DNA from: CAXXOK01 sp035353615
Lineage (GTDB): Bacteria; Bacillota; Clostridia; Christensenellales; Aristaeellaceae
Direction of reading: 5' to 3'
Assembly (NCBI GenBank): GCA_035353615.1
Contig: DAOPZY010000014.1
Span: 6,683-70,682 of the forward strand
DNA length: 64,000 bases
Below, piece by piece: positions 52,294-60,760 of the stretch. A program made the translations under genes and the position numbers. Within the stretch, counting starts at the first letter, position 1. Every line of letters begins with the position of its first letter. The notes below the pieces were generated by a model. The model was not told the DNA's origin. It did no database searches and saw nothing but the letters and a program-made list of their open reading frames with translations.

Positions 52294-53305
52294 GCTGAAA
52301 AAACAGTTCCTCCGCTGGGAAACCTTTCTGGTGCTGGTGATATTGCTGGAATTCCTCGTCTTTGGCTCGCTCAACCCCAAGTTTTTGAACATGAAACGGC
52401 TGTTCAGCGGCCTGAACCAGTTTATCCCGGTGTGCATCATCTCGCTGTTTGTAACGTTTGTCATGATTACCGGGGGCATCGATATTCAGGCGGGTTCCAT
52501 TGTGGGCCTGACCAGCATCACGGTTGGGGTGCTGTGGCATGACGCGAACCTGAACATCTTTGTAGCCTGCATTCTGGCGCTGATCGGCGGTGCGCTGTGC
52601 GGCGCGCTGAGCGGATTCTTTGTCGCCTACACAGGCGTGCAGCCGATGGTGGTTACCCTGGGCGGATCGTTCCTGTATTCCGGACTGGCGCTGGCTGTGT
52701 CCAACATGAGCTCCAACGCCGCCTATCAGGGTATCAGCGATTTTCCGGAAGCGTTCCGGGCGTTGAGCAAGACGCAGCTGTTTGACGCCGTGCCGATGCA
52801 GTTTGTGATTTTCTTTGTGCTGGTGATTGTGAGCTATGTGCTTTTGCACCGCACTAACTATGGCCGCAAAATTTTCCTGTGCGGCGTGAACCCTAACGCC
52901 GCGGAGTTCAGCGGCATCAACACCCGCGCCGTGGTCATGAGCACCTATATGCTCTCCGGCCTGAGCGCGGCCATGGCGGGTATTCTGCTGACGGCCTACC
53001 TGGGCACTGCCAAGGCGGATATGGGTTCGGAATACACCCTGCCGATCATCACGGCCGTTGTGTTGGGCGGCACCAGCAACCTTGGCGGCAGCGGCGGCGT
53101 GATCGGCTCGGCGCTGGCGGCGCTGGCGGTTGGCTTCCTGCGCATTGGGCTAAGCCTTAACGGCATGTCCACGCAGTATCTGGATATCCCGGTCGGCATC
53201 CTGCTGGTGGTTACGGTTTCGTTCCGCTTCGCGGGCACCAACCCCAAGCTTCGCAAGCTGTTCAGCCGCAAAAAGCGGCAGACCGTCGTGACCCGGGCCA
53301 GCTGA
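52286..53305 (+). CDS. lsrD: AI-2 ABC transporter permease LsrD
   Basis: 339 residues from GTG 52286, with AAGGAGG 9 bases upstream. Membrane blocks VTFVMITGGIDIQAGSIVGL, GVQPMVVTLGGSFLYSGLAL and VVLGGTSNLGGSGGVIGSAL are those of LsrD/RbsC permeases. It is the second channel subunit. lsrB follows after 71 bases. Confidence 0.9.
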   Translation: MNKLKKQFLRWETFLVLVILLEFLVFGSLNPKFLNMKRLFSGLNQFIPVCIISLFVTFVMITGGIDIQAGSIVGLTSITVGVLWHDANLNIFVACILALIGGALCGALSGFFVAYTGVQPMVVTLGGSFLYSGLALAVSNMSSNAAYQGISDFPEAFRALSKTQLFDAVPMQFVIFFVLVIVSYVLLHRTNYGRKIFLCGVNPNAAEFSGINTRAVVMSTYMLSGLSAAMAGILLTAYLGTAKADMGSEYTLPIITAVVLGGTSNLGGSGGVIGSALAALAVGFLRIGLSLNGMSTQYLDIPVGILLVVTVSFRFAGTNPKLRKLFSRKKRQTVVTRAS

Positions 53306-53376
53306 CGGCCCATTCATCCGTTTCCTTGCGCGCATGCAGCGTGTAAGAAATAAAACCATATTGGGAGGGTATCGCT

Positions 53377-54438
53377 ATGAAAAGGTTCTCCAAGATCCTG
53401 GCTGCCATGATGGCTGTGATGCTGTGCGTGGCCATGGTGTCCGCCGCTTATGCGGAAGGCATCAACGTCGTGTTTATCCCCAAGCTCTCCGGCAACGCGT
53501 TCTTTGAGTCCGCCAACGTTGGCGCTCAGGACTTTGCTGCCAAAAACGGCTTCACCGTAACCTACGACGGCAACCCCGAGGCCTCCGCGGCTAACCAGGT
53601 CGCCATTATCCAAAACGCCATCACCAACGGCGCGGATGCCATCTGCATCTCCACCGTGGACGCCGCCGGCGTGGACGACGCGCTTAAAGAAGCCGCCGAC
53701 GCGGGTCTGGTTGTGACCACGTGGGATTCCGACGCCAACCCCGAACACCGCAGCATCATGGTCAGCCAGGGTACGCCTGATCAGCTGGGCCAAATGCTGG
53801 TGGACATGCTGGCGACCAGCCTGACCGAGCGCGGCAAGGACGTCAACAAGGACGCGATCAAGTACGTGTGGCATTACAGCCAAGCGACCGTGACCGACCA
53901 GAACAGCTGGCATGTTGCCGGTGAAAAGTACATCGCGGAAAAATACCCCAACTGGGTCAACGTGTTCCCGGATAACTACTACTCCGAGCAGGATGCTGAA
54001 AAGGCCATCACCGTTGGCGAGTCCATCCTGACCACCTACCCGGACATCGACGGCATCATCTGCAACGACTCCACCGCTCTGCCCGGCCAGGCGCAGGCTG
54101 CCCAGAACCTCGGGCTGGATGCGACCAAGGTGTCCATCGTCGGTTTCGCCGCTCCCAACAGCATGAAGGATTACTGCCGCGCCGGTATCCTGAGCCGCTG
54201 GGGCCTGTGGGATTGCAAAATCCAGGGCGCTTTGGGCTGCTACATGGCTTACCTGCTGGCCAGCGGTCAGGAAATCAAAGTGGGCGATTCCATCGACGTG
54301 CCTGACATCGGCACTGTCAAAGTGGAACCCAACACCGTGCTGGATCCTACCGCTTACACCTCCGATACCAGCGGCGTTGTGCTGCTGCCGGAGCGCGTAG
54401 TGTTCACCAAGGACAACATGGACAACTACGATTTCTAG
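53377..54438 (+). CDS. lsrB: AI-2 binding protein LsrB
   Basis: 353 residues; GGGAGGG 6 bases upstream. Signal peptide ends near SAAYAEG without a lipobox. Sites that match ligand-binding residues known in Salmonella LsrB are K36 (IPKLSGNAFF), D117 (TTWDSDANPE) and D174-Q175 (VTDQNSW). The next contact loop reads IICNDSTALPGQAQAAQ; as I recall it, the enterobacterial loop has PDA here, so two ligand contacts may differ, as in other clostridial LsrB proteins. It binds AI-2 outside the membrane and delivers it to LsrCD. Confidence 0.92.
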   Translation: MKRFSKILAAMMAVMLCVAMVSAAYAEGINVVFIPKLSGNAFFESANVGAQDFAAKNGFTVTYDGNPEASAANQVAIIQNAITNGADAICISTVDAAGVDDALKEAADAGLVVTTWDSDANPEHRSIMVSQGTPDQLGQMLVDMLATSLTERGKDVNKDAIKYVWHYSQATVTDQNSWHVAGEKYIAEKYPNWVNVFPDNYYSEQDAEKAITVGESILTTYPDIDGIICNDSTALPGQAQAAQNLGLDATKVSIVGFAAPNSMKDYCRAGILSRWGLWDCKIQGALGCYMAYLLASGQEIKVGDSIDVPDIGTVKVEPNTVLDPTAYTSDTSGVVLLPERVVFTKDNMDNYDF

Positions 54439-54460
54439 CCTATACTCCTTTTTCTAACAA

Positions 54461-54490
54461 CGGAGGCCGCGTGCCAGAACGCGGCCTCCG
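54461..54490 (+). terminator. Hairpin between lsrB and lsrF
   Basis: CGGAGGCCGCGT (54461-54472) pairs perfectly with ACGCGGCCTCCG (54479-54490). No T-run follows, so it probably stabilises the lsrB message rather than ending transcription. Confidence 0.55.
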
Positions 54491-54575
54491 CCCATGGCTT
54501 GCCCGAGCGGACAGCCCGACGGGGGAGCCACACGGCGAATTTGCCTGACGATACTTGCCAAGGAGGTCGGTTTTC

Positions 54576-55454
54576 ATGGCGGATAAAGACGGACTCAAAG
54601 TTGCGAAGGATTATCATGTTGAAGAAGGCTTTGCCAATCAGGGCGGCTTTTATGTGAAGGGTGCGGGCAACCTCGATTGGGGTATGAAAAAGCATCTGTC
54701 CAATATTTTTGACCCCAAAAGCGGCAATACGGTGATGTTTGCCTTTGACCACGGTTATTTCATGGGCTCTACCGCAGGGTTGGAGCGGCTGGATATCGTG
54801 ATCCCGAAGCTACTGCCGCATATCGACTGTCTGATGGGCACGCGCGGCGCCCTCCGTACCTGTGTGCCGCCGGACAACCGTAAAGCGATCGCGCTTCGCG
54901 TCACCAGCGGCTCCAGCATGCTCAACGAGGACCTGAGCCACGAGGTGGTGGCGGTGGATGTTGAGGATTCCATTCGCATGAACGCCGATTGCATGGCTGT
55001 ACAGACCTTCATTGGAGCTGACGGTCAACTGTCCAGCCTAGATAACCTTAACCGCGTCATCAACACCGGCCTTCGTTACTCCATCCCGACGCTGGGCGTT
55101 GTGGCCGTGGGAAAAGATATGGAACGCACCGACCGTTTCTTCAAGCTTGCAACCCGCATTATCGCGGAAATGGGCGTGCAGATGGTGAAAACCTATTATT
55201 GCGAAAATTTTGAAGAAGTAGTCGCGGCTTGCCCGGTGCCCATTGTGGTGGCCGGCGGTAAAAAACTGCCTGAAGACGAAGCGCTCACGCTGGCATATCA
55301 ATCCATACAGGGCGGCGCGCGCGGGCTGGATATGGGCCGCAACATTTTTCAGAGCGAACACAGCGTGGAAATGGCACAGGCAATCCGGAAAATTGTACAC
55401 GAAGGCTATACCGATAAGCTTGCGTTTGAGTTCTATCAGGACGCGATTCACTGA
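54576..55454 (+). CDS. lsrF: 3-hydroxy-5-phosphonooxypentane-2,4-dione thiolase LsrF
   Basis: 292 residues from ATG 54576 (AAGGAGG 9 bases upstream). Close to enterobacterial LsrF throughout: GNLDWGMKKHLSNIFDPKSG, VMFAFDHGYFMGSTAGLERL, GVVAVGKDMERTDRFFKLAT, VQMVKTYYCENFEEV, PIVVAGGKKLPEDEALTLAY and GLDMGRNIFQSEHSVEMAQA. It cleaves isomerised phospho-AI-2 with CoA to acetyl-CoA and dihydroxyacetone phosphate. The 3' end is tandemly duplicated. Confidence 0.95.
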   Translation: MADKDGLKVAKDYHVEEGFANQGGFYVKGAGNLDWGMKKHLSNIFDPKSGNTVMFAFDHGYFMGSTAGLERLDIVIPKLLPHIDCLMGTRGALRTCVPPDNRKAIALRVTSGSSMLNEDLSHEVVAVDVEDSIRMNADCMAVQTFIGADGQLSSLDNLNRVINTGLRYSIPTLGVVAVGKDMERTDRFFKLATRIIAEMGVQMVKTYYCENFEEVVAACPVPIVVAGGKKLPEDEALTLAYQSIQGGARGLDMGRNIFQSEHSVEMAQAIRKIVHEGYTDKLAFEFYQDAIH

Positions 55455-55504
55455 TTTCCGATAAGCTTGCGTTTGAGTTCTATCAGGATGCGATTCACTG
55501 ATTT
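55411..55504 (+). repeat. 47-bp tandem duplication of the lsrF 3' end
   Basis: 55411-55457 and 55458-55504 are identical except for one base (GGACGCG versus GGATGCG). Each copy begins CCGATAAGCTTGCGTTTGAG and includes the last codons and stop of lsrF. The second copy is untranslated. Confidence 0.95.
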
Positions 55505-55562
55505 CACCGCAAAGGACACCATTCCCTCCTCCTCCTCCGTTTCTGTCCAATCCCCCCGATTC

Positions 55563-55598
55563 GCTGTGCAGCCAAGGCGGAAGCCTTGGCTGCACAGC
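55563..55598 (+). terminator. Perfect 16-bp hairpin ending the lsr operon
   Basis: GCTGTGCAGCCAAGGC (55563-55578) pairs with GCCTTGGCTGCACAGC (55583-55598) around a GGAA tetraloop. No T-run follows. Confidence 0.6.
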
Positions 55599-55618
55599 AG
55601 TATGCGGGGACAAAGCGC

Positions 55619-55648
55619 TTGACGTGGCGGCAGGGGATAGGCTATCAT
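55619..55648 (+). promoter_or_regulatory. Promoter of the AEC transporter gene
   Basis: TTGACG (55619-55624), 18 bases, TATCAT (55643-55648). Leader of about 180 bases with no obvious structure. Confidence 0.5.
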
Positions 55649-55835
55649 AGGGCACAGAAGGTTCCGAGCTTTAACTGCGCACAGCTTGTGGCAACAGAGG
55701 TTTTGCGGGCTAAGCACGCGGTTTGCGCCCGGTCATGGCATGCGCGTCGTGTGGGCGTCAGGCCCGGGGAGCGCCGCGATCCGCGCCGGGCACGCCAAAC
55801 CCATCCATGAAACAGTATGCAGGGAGGCGACCCCA

Positions 55836-56768
55836 ATGGGACTGTCCATCTTACAAATGGTTTTACCGGTATTGCTTACCTTTGGCATCGGGCTGGTATG
55901 CAAGCGTAAAAATGTATTTGGGCAGGAAGGGCTGAAAGGCCTCAAGGCGGTTGTCAGCAATGTAACCCTGCCGGTCGTGCTGTTTAACGCGTTTTTTACC
56001 GCTCAATACAGCGGAAAAATCGCGCTGATGTTCGCGACGGTTTTTATTTCCTGCGTGCTGGGCCTGCTGGCCGGGTTTGCCCTGCGGCGCTGGATGAAAC
56101 CGTACGGCAAATTTCTGCCCTTCTTGCTGACCAACTTTGAGGGCGGCATGCTGGGGTATGCCCTGTATGGGCTTTTGTACGCGGGTCAGACGCAGCGGTT
56201 CGCCATGGTGGATATTGGGCAAACTGTTTGCGCGTTCACGGTTTTTCTGGCGACGCTGCGGGCAGTCGGCGGCGAAAAACCCACGGTAGGATCACTGGTG
56301 CGCAACATGTTTACCAACCCGGTTTTTATCGGCATCCTGCTTGGCGTGGCGCTGGGCGCGCTGGGGGTGGGGCAATGGATTGGCACAACGCCGGCGGGGC
56401 CGATTGTGAACGATGTAATCCGCTTTATAGCCGCGCCGACCTCCACGCTGATTCTCATCATCGTGGGTTATGAGCTGAGCTTCCGCCGGGAGCTGATGAA
56501 ACCGGTGTTGAAAACCGTCGGCCTTCGTTTGCTGGTTATGGGCGGTTTGCTTGCGCTTGGCACGGTGTTTGTTTTCAGCATCATCCCGTTTGAAAAACCG
56601 CTGTTTGTGGCGATGCTGCTGGCTTACAGCCTGCCCGCGCCTTACATTATTCCTCTGTTTGCGGATGTAACGGGGCACGCGGAGTATCTTTCCACAACGC
56701 TGTCGGTACAGACGTTGGTTTCGATCCTGATGTTCATTGCCATTGCGGCCTACTCGCTCGCGGCATAA
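55836..56768 (+). CDS. AEC family (auxin efflux carrier-type) transporter
   Basis: 310 residues from ATG 55836 (GGGAGG 8 bases upstream). About ten membrane segments in two halves with the AEC features LKAVVSNVTLPVVLFNAFF near segment 2, NPVFIGILLGVALGALGVG, and the second-half VGYELSFRRELMKPVLKTVG. Bacterial members carry malate, malonate or other organic acids. It follows the lsr cluster but has its own promoter, so a role in AI-2 metabolism is only a possibility. Confidence 0.88.
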   Translation: MGLSILQMVLPVLLTFGIGLVCKRKNVFGQEGLKGLKAVVSNVTLPVVLFNAFFTAQYSGKIALMFATVFISCVLGLLAGFALRRWMKPYGKFLPFLLTNFEGGMLGYALYGLLYAGQTQRFAMVDIGQTVCAFTVFLATLRAVGGEKPTVGSLVRNMFTNPVFIGILLGVALGALGVGQWIGTTPAGPIVNDVIRFIAAPTSTLILIIVGYELSFRRELMKPVLKTVGLRLLVMGGLLALGTVFVFSIIPFEKPLFVAMLLAYSLPAPYIIPLFADVTGHAEYLSTTLSVQTLVSILMFIAIAAYSLAA

Positions 56769-56845
56769 TTGAATTTAACGAGGATGGGTAAACCGGAGGA
56801 AAACTGCGCGTATACGTGCGGCGGCCTCCAATGGCATTATCCCCC

Positions 56846-56882
56846 CGCCGCAGCGGAACCGGGGCAAGGGGCGAAGGCATAA
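56846..56882 (+). repeat. Dispersed GC-rich repeat, copy 6 (5' fragment)
   Basis: CCCCGCCGCAGCGGAACCGG and GGCAAGGGGCGAAGG match the start of the 20.93 kb copy. Confidence 0.4.
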
Positions 56883-56889
56883 AGTCAAA

Positions 56890-57050
56890 TCAGGCGCAAT
56901 CCTTGGAATGAAAGACCTCTTTTAGCGTTAGCCAGTTCAGGCAGCGCATGGGGCGGTTATTCAGGAGGAATTCCGCGGCAGCGATCTGCTCTGGTTCCAG
57001 ATGCTATATAAACATATCTTTCGGGAAGAAGAAATGCACGCGCCCGTTCC
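56890..57050 (-). pseudogene. IS30-family transposase C-terminal relic
   Basis: Read on the minus strand, the frame ending at TGA (56892-56890) gives FFFPKDMFI, a stop, then HLEPEQIAAAEFLLNNRPMR and CLNWLTLKEVFHSKDCA. The order PKG(T)DF...NNRPRK.LG...EVF is the signature end of IS30 transposases. In-frame stop and lack of upstream homology show it is a dead remnant. No terminal repeats were found. Confidence 0.65.
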
Positions 57051-57189
57051 CAGATTTGTTTCACTCCTTGAGCGACCATATCATGCTCTCGCTTTTCTGA
57101 CCGATTCCTCCTGAGCAAAGGTCGCCAGAAAGGACAGCGTGTGTTGCACTTCATCATGGCTCACCATCAACGGCAGAAACCTTTTATCG

Positions 57190-57216
57190 AACCACTGGCC
57201 TAGCCAGTGGTTTTCT
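57190..57216 (+). terminator. Rho-independent terminator
   Basis: AACCACTGGC (57190-57199), three-base loop, GCCAGTGGTT (57203-57212), then TTCT with the T-run starting in the stem. It may be a relic of the IS region. Confidence 0.7.
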
Positions 57217-57325
57217 ATATACAATACCCAGGCTCAACCGGAAGGAGCCTTGGATACGGCAAGCCGGGCTGTAGGTAAAGGGACATCCTCCGGCGCTAAA
57301 ACCGCTATCCAAATAACGGAAAAGC

Positions 57326-57354
57326 TTGCAGCATATCGGCAATATAAATATAAT
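57326..57354 (+). promoter_or_regulatory. Sigma-A promoter of the PpiC-like gene
   Basis: TTGCAG (57326-57331), 17 bases, perfect TATAAT (57349-57354), about 40 bases before the ATG. Confidence 0.75.
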
Positions 57355-57393
57355 GTATACAGACGAATCAATTGAATAAGGGGAGGACCTTGC

Positions 57394-58575
57394 ATGCGAA
57401 AAATAACCCTTCTGCTGGTGCTGGTGCTGACGGTGTCACTCGCTACGGTTTCATCCGGCTCCGCGGTGACCGCCGCGCAGGCCCAGACGGATGCACAGTC
57501 CGTCATACTGCAAAAGATACAGGAATACGGGCTGGATCAGTTTACCGACGGGGAGATGGCTGAAATCAACAAAGCGGTCGACGAAGCCTACGACCGCAGT
57601 TTGGCTACCGTGCGGACAAACCATTTCAGCCATACCGAGCTGACGGGCGATGCGCTGCAGCAGGCCATGGAGGCTAAGTTGGCTGAGCTTGGCTACGTCA
57701 CCAGAGAACAGTTGCTGCAATCGGCAAAGCAAAGCAAGGCCGAGGAGAAACTCAGGGCGATGGTCGTGAAGGACGTAACCGTATCCGACGACGAGATCCA
57801 ATCGTGGTACGATGCCGCCGTGCTAAGCGAGACGGAAGCCTATAGCCTGAACTTGGCGCAGTACCAGGCGGATGTCGAAAACGGCAGCATCATCTGCTAC
57901 ATTCCCGCGGGCTATCGCTATATCAAAAACCTGCTGGTTTACCTCAGTGACGATATGCAGGCGGCTATTAAGAATCAGAACCGGGCCATTACCGCAAGGC
58001 AAACCACGCTGGATGCCACACTGGCCGCCCTCGGCAAGCTCAGCTCAAACCCAACCGACGATACGCAGGACGAGCAAAAAAACCGCGAGGAGCTGACCGC
58101 ACTTTCCCAAACCCTGCAAGCCGAAATCGATCAACTGAAAACAAGCTTGAAAACCTTTACGGAAAACGCCTTTGGCGCGCTTCAGCCCAGAGTGGACGCG
58201 CTGATGGCGAAAATAGACACCGGGGCGGACTTTGACGCGTTGATTGAGACGGACGGCGAGGACCCGGACGCTCTGATCGAGCCCGTGAAAACGACGGGGT
58301 ACCTCGTGTGCGCGGTATCCACCATGTGGGTGCCTGAGTTTACGGAATACGGCATGGCGCTTGCGAAGGTCGGGGATATTTCCGTGCCTTTCCGCACGCG
58401 CTACGGCATCCACATTGTGCAGTATGCAAGCGACCTGACGTCGGGCAAGGTACCGCTGGCGGAGGTGTACGATCGTATCAGGGCAGATTTGCTGACGGCC
58501 AAGCAGGACGCGGTGTACAATGCGCAGATTGAACAGTGGATTGCAAACGCCAAAGCCGAAACGCTGCTCCAGTAG
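57394..58575 (+). CDS. Exported PpiC/SurA-like foldase with coiled-coil insertion
   Basis: 393 residues; GGGGAGG 8 bases upstream. A signal peptide ends near AVTAAQAQ with no lipobox. A SurA_N-like helical part (about 30-150; LGYVTREQLLQSAKQSKAEE, VSDDEIQSWYD) is followed by a parvulin-like domain. Its first strand (KNLLVYLS, about 185) is separated from the rest (about 290-350; VGDISVPFRTRYGIHIVQYA) by a long helical insertion (about 195-270) rich in Gln, Lys and Leu that should form a coiled coil. It probably helps fold exported proteins; the insertion makes isomerase activity uncertain. Confidence 0.8.
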   Translation: MRKITLLLVLVLTVSLATVSSGSAVTAAQAQTDAQSVILQKIQEYGLDQFTDGEMAEINKAVDEAYDRSLATVRTNHFSHTELTGDALQQAMEAKLAELGYVTREQLLQSAKQSKAEEKLRAMVVKDVTVSDDEIQSWYDAAVLSETEAYSLNLAQYQADVENGSIICYIPAGYRYIKNLLVYLSDDMQAAIKNQNRAITARQTTLDATLAALGKLSSNPTDDTQDEQKNREELTALSQTLQAEIDQLKTSLKTFTENAFGALQPRVDALMAKIDTGADFDALIETDGEDPDALIEPVKTTGYLVCAVSTMWVPEFTEYGMALAKVGDISVPFRTRYGIHIVQYASDLTSGKVPLAEVYDRIRADLLTAKQDAVYNAQIEQWIANAKAETLLQ

Positions 58576-58609
58576 GGCGGAGAGTCGGCTATCGGCAACA
58601 AACCGTAGG

Positions 58610-58646
58610 GGAGTACCGCGTGATGGTCACGGGTGCTCCTTTTTTT
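58610..58646 (+). terminator. Rho-independent terminator
   Basis: GGGAG...CCGCGTGA pairs imperfectly with TCACGGG...CTCC, followed by TTTTTTT (58640-58646). Confidence 0.75.
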
Positions 58647-58766
58647 CAATGGATACCCGGTCCATTATACTGTGATTGATACCCGCCTGAAACAGGCTGG
58701 CTGTACAAGATCAGTTCTCACGGTTTTCTCGCAAGCTGTGAATAAATCCCTGCGGAAGGTTATGCC

Positions 58767-58955
58767 ATGTTTCAACCTCCTCAAGGGAATAATCAGGAGA
58801 TCTATATTGCCTGTATGCGAAATGCGTTTATCCTAAAGATCGACAACGAGGCTCATGATCAAATAGTGGATTATCTAGATGCTTTTTGCCAGGGGAAAAT
58901 CAATGTCAATCAGATGGCCGAACACATTGTCTCTTTATCTTCCACAGCAATATAA
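58767..58955 (+). pseudogene. Relic of the C terminus of a second solute-binding-like protein
   Basis: 62 residues ending IVDYLDAFCQGKINVNQMAE then HIVSLSSTAI. This tail resembles the C terminus of the next gene (LVSQYLDGALTTDELIVKLN then RTVTLSV), and the preceding IYIAC resembles PYLFAC there. The frame therefore looks like the surviving end of a tandem paralogue whose front part is gone. A start with weak AAGG is present, so a short peptide could still be made. Confidence 0.5.
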
Positions 58956-58974
58956 AACAAGCGGAGGTGTAAAA

Positions 58975-60357
58975 ATGATTAGGCGTTTCAGAATCATAGT
59001 ATTGGTGTGCATTATTCTTTTTTCACAGAACACTGCGTGTGCAGTTTCCCAAACGCTTATGTTTGGCGGTGGTCAAAATGATAAATGGGCCGATCTGTAC
59101 TCACGCTTTGAACAGGAGCATCCAGGCTATACAGTCAAAATGGATGTGCAGCCCGAAGATGAAGTGTGGTTGGTCGAGCAGATGCTATCCCAAAGCGCAG
59201 ATTTTGATCTTTATCGCGTATCCACCGAAAACCGCGCGCTGCAAACACTTGCTGCAAAGAAATACCTGCTGGCATTGCCCGACAATGTGGACATTAAAGC
59301 CATTTATAACAACATGCTTCCGGTGATGAAGAAAACGTTGCTCAATACCGATGGTCAACCGGCAGGTGTGCCAATATCGGTATATTTCCCGTATGTTTTT
59401 AAAGAAAACCCGGAATTGATGGCGGAGATCGGGCTTTCAGAAGATGATGTGCCCAAAACACTGCTTGCGATGTTTGAATTTGTGGATCAATGGCAAGATA
59501 ATTACGAAGAACAGTACCCGAATATTGTTCCGTTTTACATTGCCAACGGTGATTATACCGGGATCAACAGCTATCTTTCCATCGTGATGGAGATGTACAG
59601 GAATGCAAGCATCGCTGTTACTGGAGAGTTGAATTATGATACGCCAATATTTCGGGAGTTATTATCACGAGTGGATACTTACACTGTGCCGGTGACGAAG
59701 CGTGCTGCGGGGAATCAGATTTTTGATACACCCGATATGCAAAATTGCCTGTTCTATTGCTCCGAGGATAATTTGAGCACATTCTTTACGCTTGGGACAA
59801 GCACATGGATGGAACCGCTAGCCATTGCGGACGGCTATCCGCAGCTTCAACCTTTTGCTTTGACGTGCGTCATTGTAAATCCTTTCAGCAAACATATAGA
59901 GGCTGCGACTGATTTGCTGTGCGATTTTGCACAATATCCCCTGCCGGTTTTACAATGCGTTCTTAGCCCTGATTTGGCGCAACCGATTGAGCGCACCAGT
60001 TTCAAGGATAAATTTGAGTATTGGACACAGACACAAGCAGCCGCACAGGAAGCATTAAAAACCGCACAGGGAGATGCTTATACTGAGGCAAGTCAGCAAC
60101 TGGCTGATGCACAGGCCTTTTTCGACCATTTGGATATAGAAAAATATAAGGTGTCACCTGATATGCTGCAACGCTACCAAAACAAGTTGACACCGTACCT
60201 TTTCGCTTGCGGACAAGCGAAGTATGATACTACGCTACTGGCGGATAACATAAAAACGCTTGTGAGCCAATATCTGGATGGAGCACTTACCACGGATGAA
60301 CTGATTGTCAAGCTAAACCGAACGGTGACGCTGTCCGTACGGGAGGATGCACAATAA
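58975..60357 (+). CDS. Family 1 extracellular solute-binding-like protein, orphan
   Basis: 460 residues from ATG 58975 (GGAGGTG 6 bases upstream). Signal peptide or anchor at 5-22, ending near NTACAVSQ (a Cys at about 22 could be lipid-modified but the lipobox is poor). The body has the family 1 pattern (LMFGGGQNDKWADLYSRFEQ, GVPISVYFPYVFKENPELMA, a late helical stretch TQTQAAAQEALKTAQGDAYT). No permease or ATPase lies nearby. Codon use is more A+T-rich than in the genes to the left. Function unknown. Confidence 0.7.
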   Translation: MIRRFRIIVLVCIILFSQNTACAVSQTLMFGGGQNDKWADLYSRFEQEHPGYTVKMDVQPEDEVWLVEQMLSQSADFDLYRVSTENRALQTLAAKKYLLALPDNVDIKAIYNNMLPVMKKTLLNTDGQPAGVPISVYFPYVFKENPELMAEIGLSEDDVPKTLLAMFEFVDQWQDNYEEQYPNIVPFYIANGDYTGINSYLSIVMEMYRNASIAVTGELNYDTPIFRELLSRVDTYTVPVTKRAAGNQIFDTPDMQNCLFYCSEDNLSTFFTLGTSTWMEPLAIADGYPQLQPFALTCVIVNPFSKHIEAATDLLCDFAQYPLPVLQCVLSPDLAQPIERTSFKDKFEYWTQTQAAAQEALKTAQGDAYTEASQQLADAQAFFDHLDIEKYKVSPDMLQRYQNKLTPYLFACGQAKYDTTLLADNIKTLVSQYLDGALTTDELIVKLNRTVTLSVREDAQ

Positions 60358-60524
60358 TAGTTTCATCGTGCACCCAGCGATGCACCCACCCGAGCTTTTG
60401 TGTAAGAATGCTTTCTGAACAGAAATAACTGTATTCCGTTGGATCTAGAAAGTGTTTAATCAAGCCTTTCCACTGACCGTCCGATGAGTTCAAACCCTTA
60501 CAATTCAACCCTTTCCACCCATAC

Positions 60525-60565
60525 AAAAAGGACGCCAACCTCGTATCGAGATGGACGTCCTTTTA
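60525..60565. terminator. Bidirectional terminator
   Basis: AAAAGGACG (60526-60534) pairs with CGTCCTTTT (60556-60564), T-run in each direction. It lies between the converging solute-binding-like gene and the restriction-enzyme-like gene. Nothing else is seen in 60358-60760. Confidence 0.75.
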
Positions 60566-60760
60566 TGGAAAATGCTGATATTCTTGATACAATCGGGCGT
60601 GGGTGCACTCTGAAACGAAGAATCGTGTATGAGTGGAGCCAGCACAGGCATCTCTCAACTTCAAACGAACTGCCATCATAGACTTGATCCGTATCAGAAT
60701 ATGCAACAGCGGCATTTTTATGCGTTCAATGCTTGACTGACTCTTTGGGGGGCAAGTCTG

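Noticed and set aside
57139..57375. 78-codon frame between the IS30 relic and the PpiC-like gene
   Set aside because: It runs through a terminator hairpin and a consensus promoter, so it is very unlikely to be coding.
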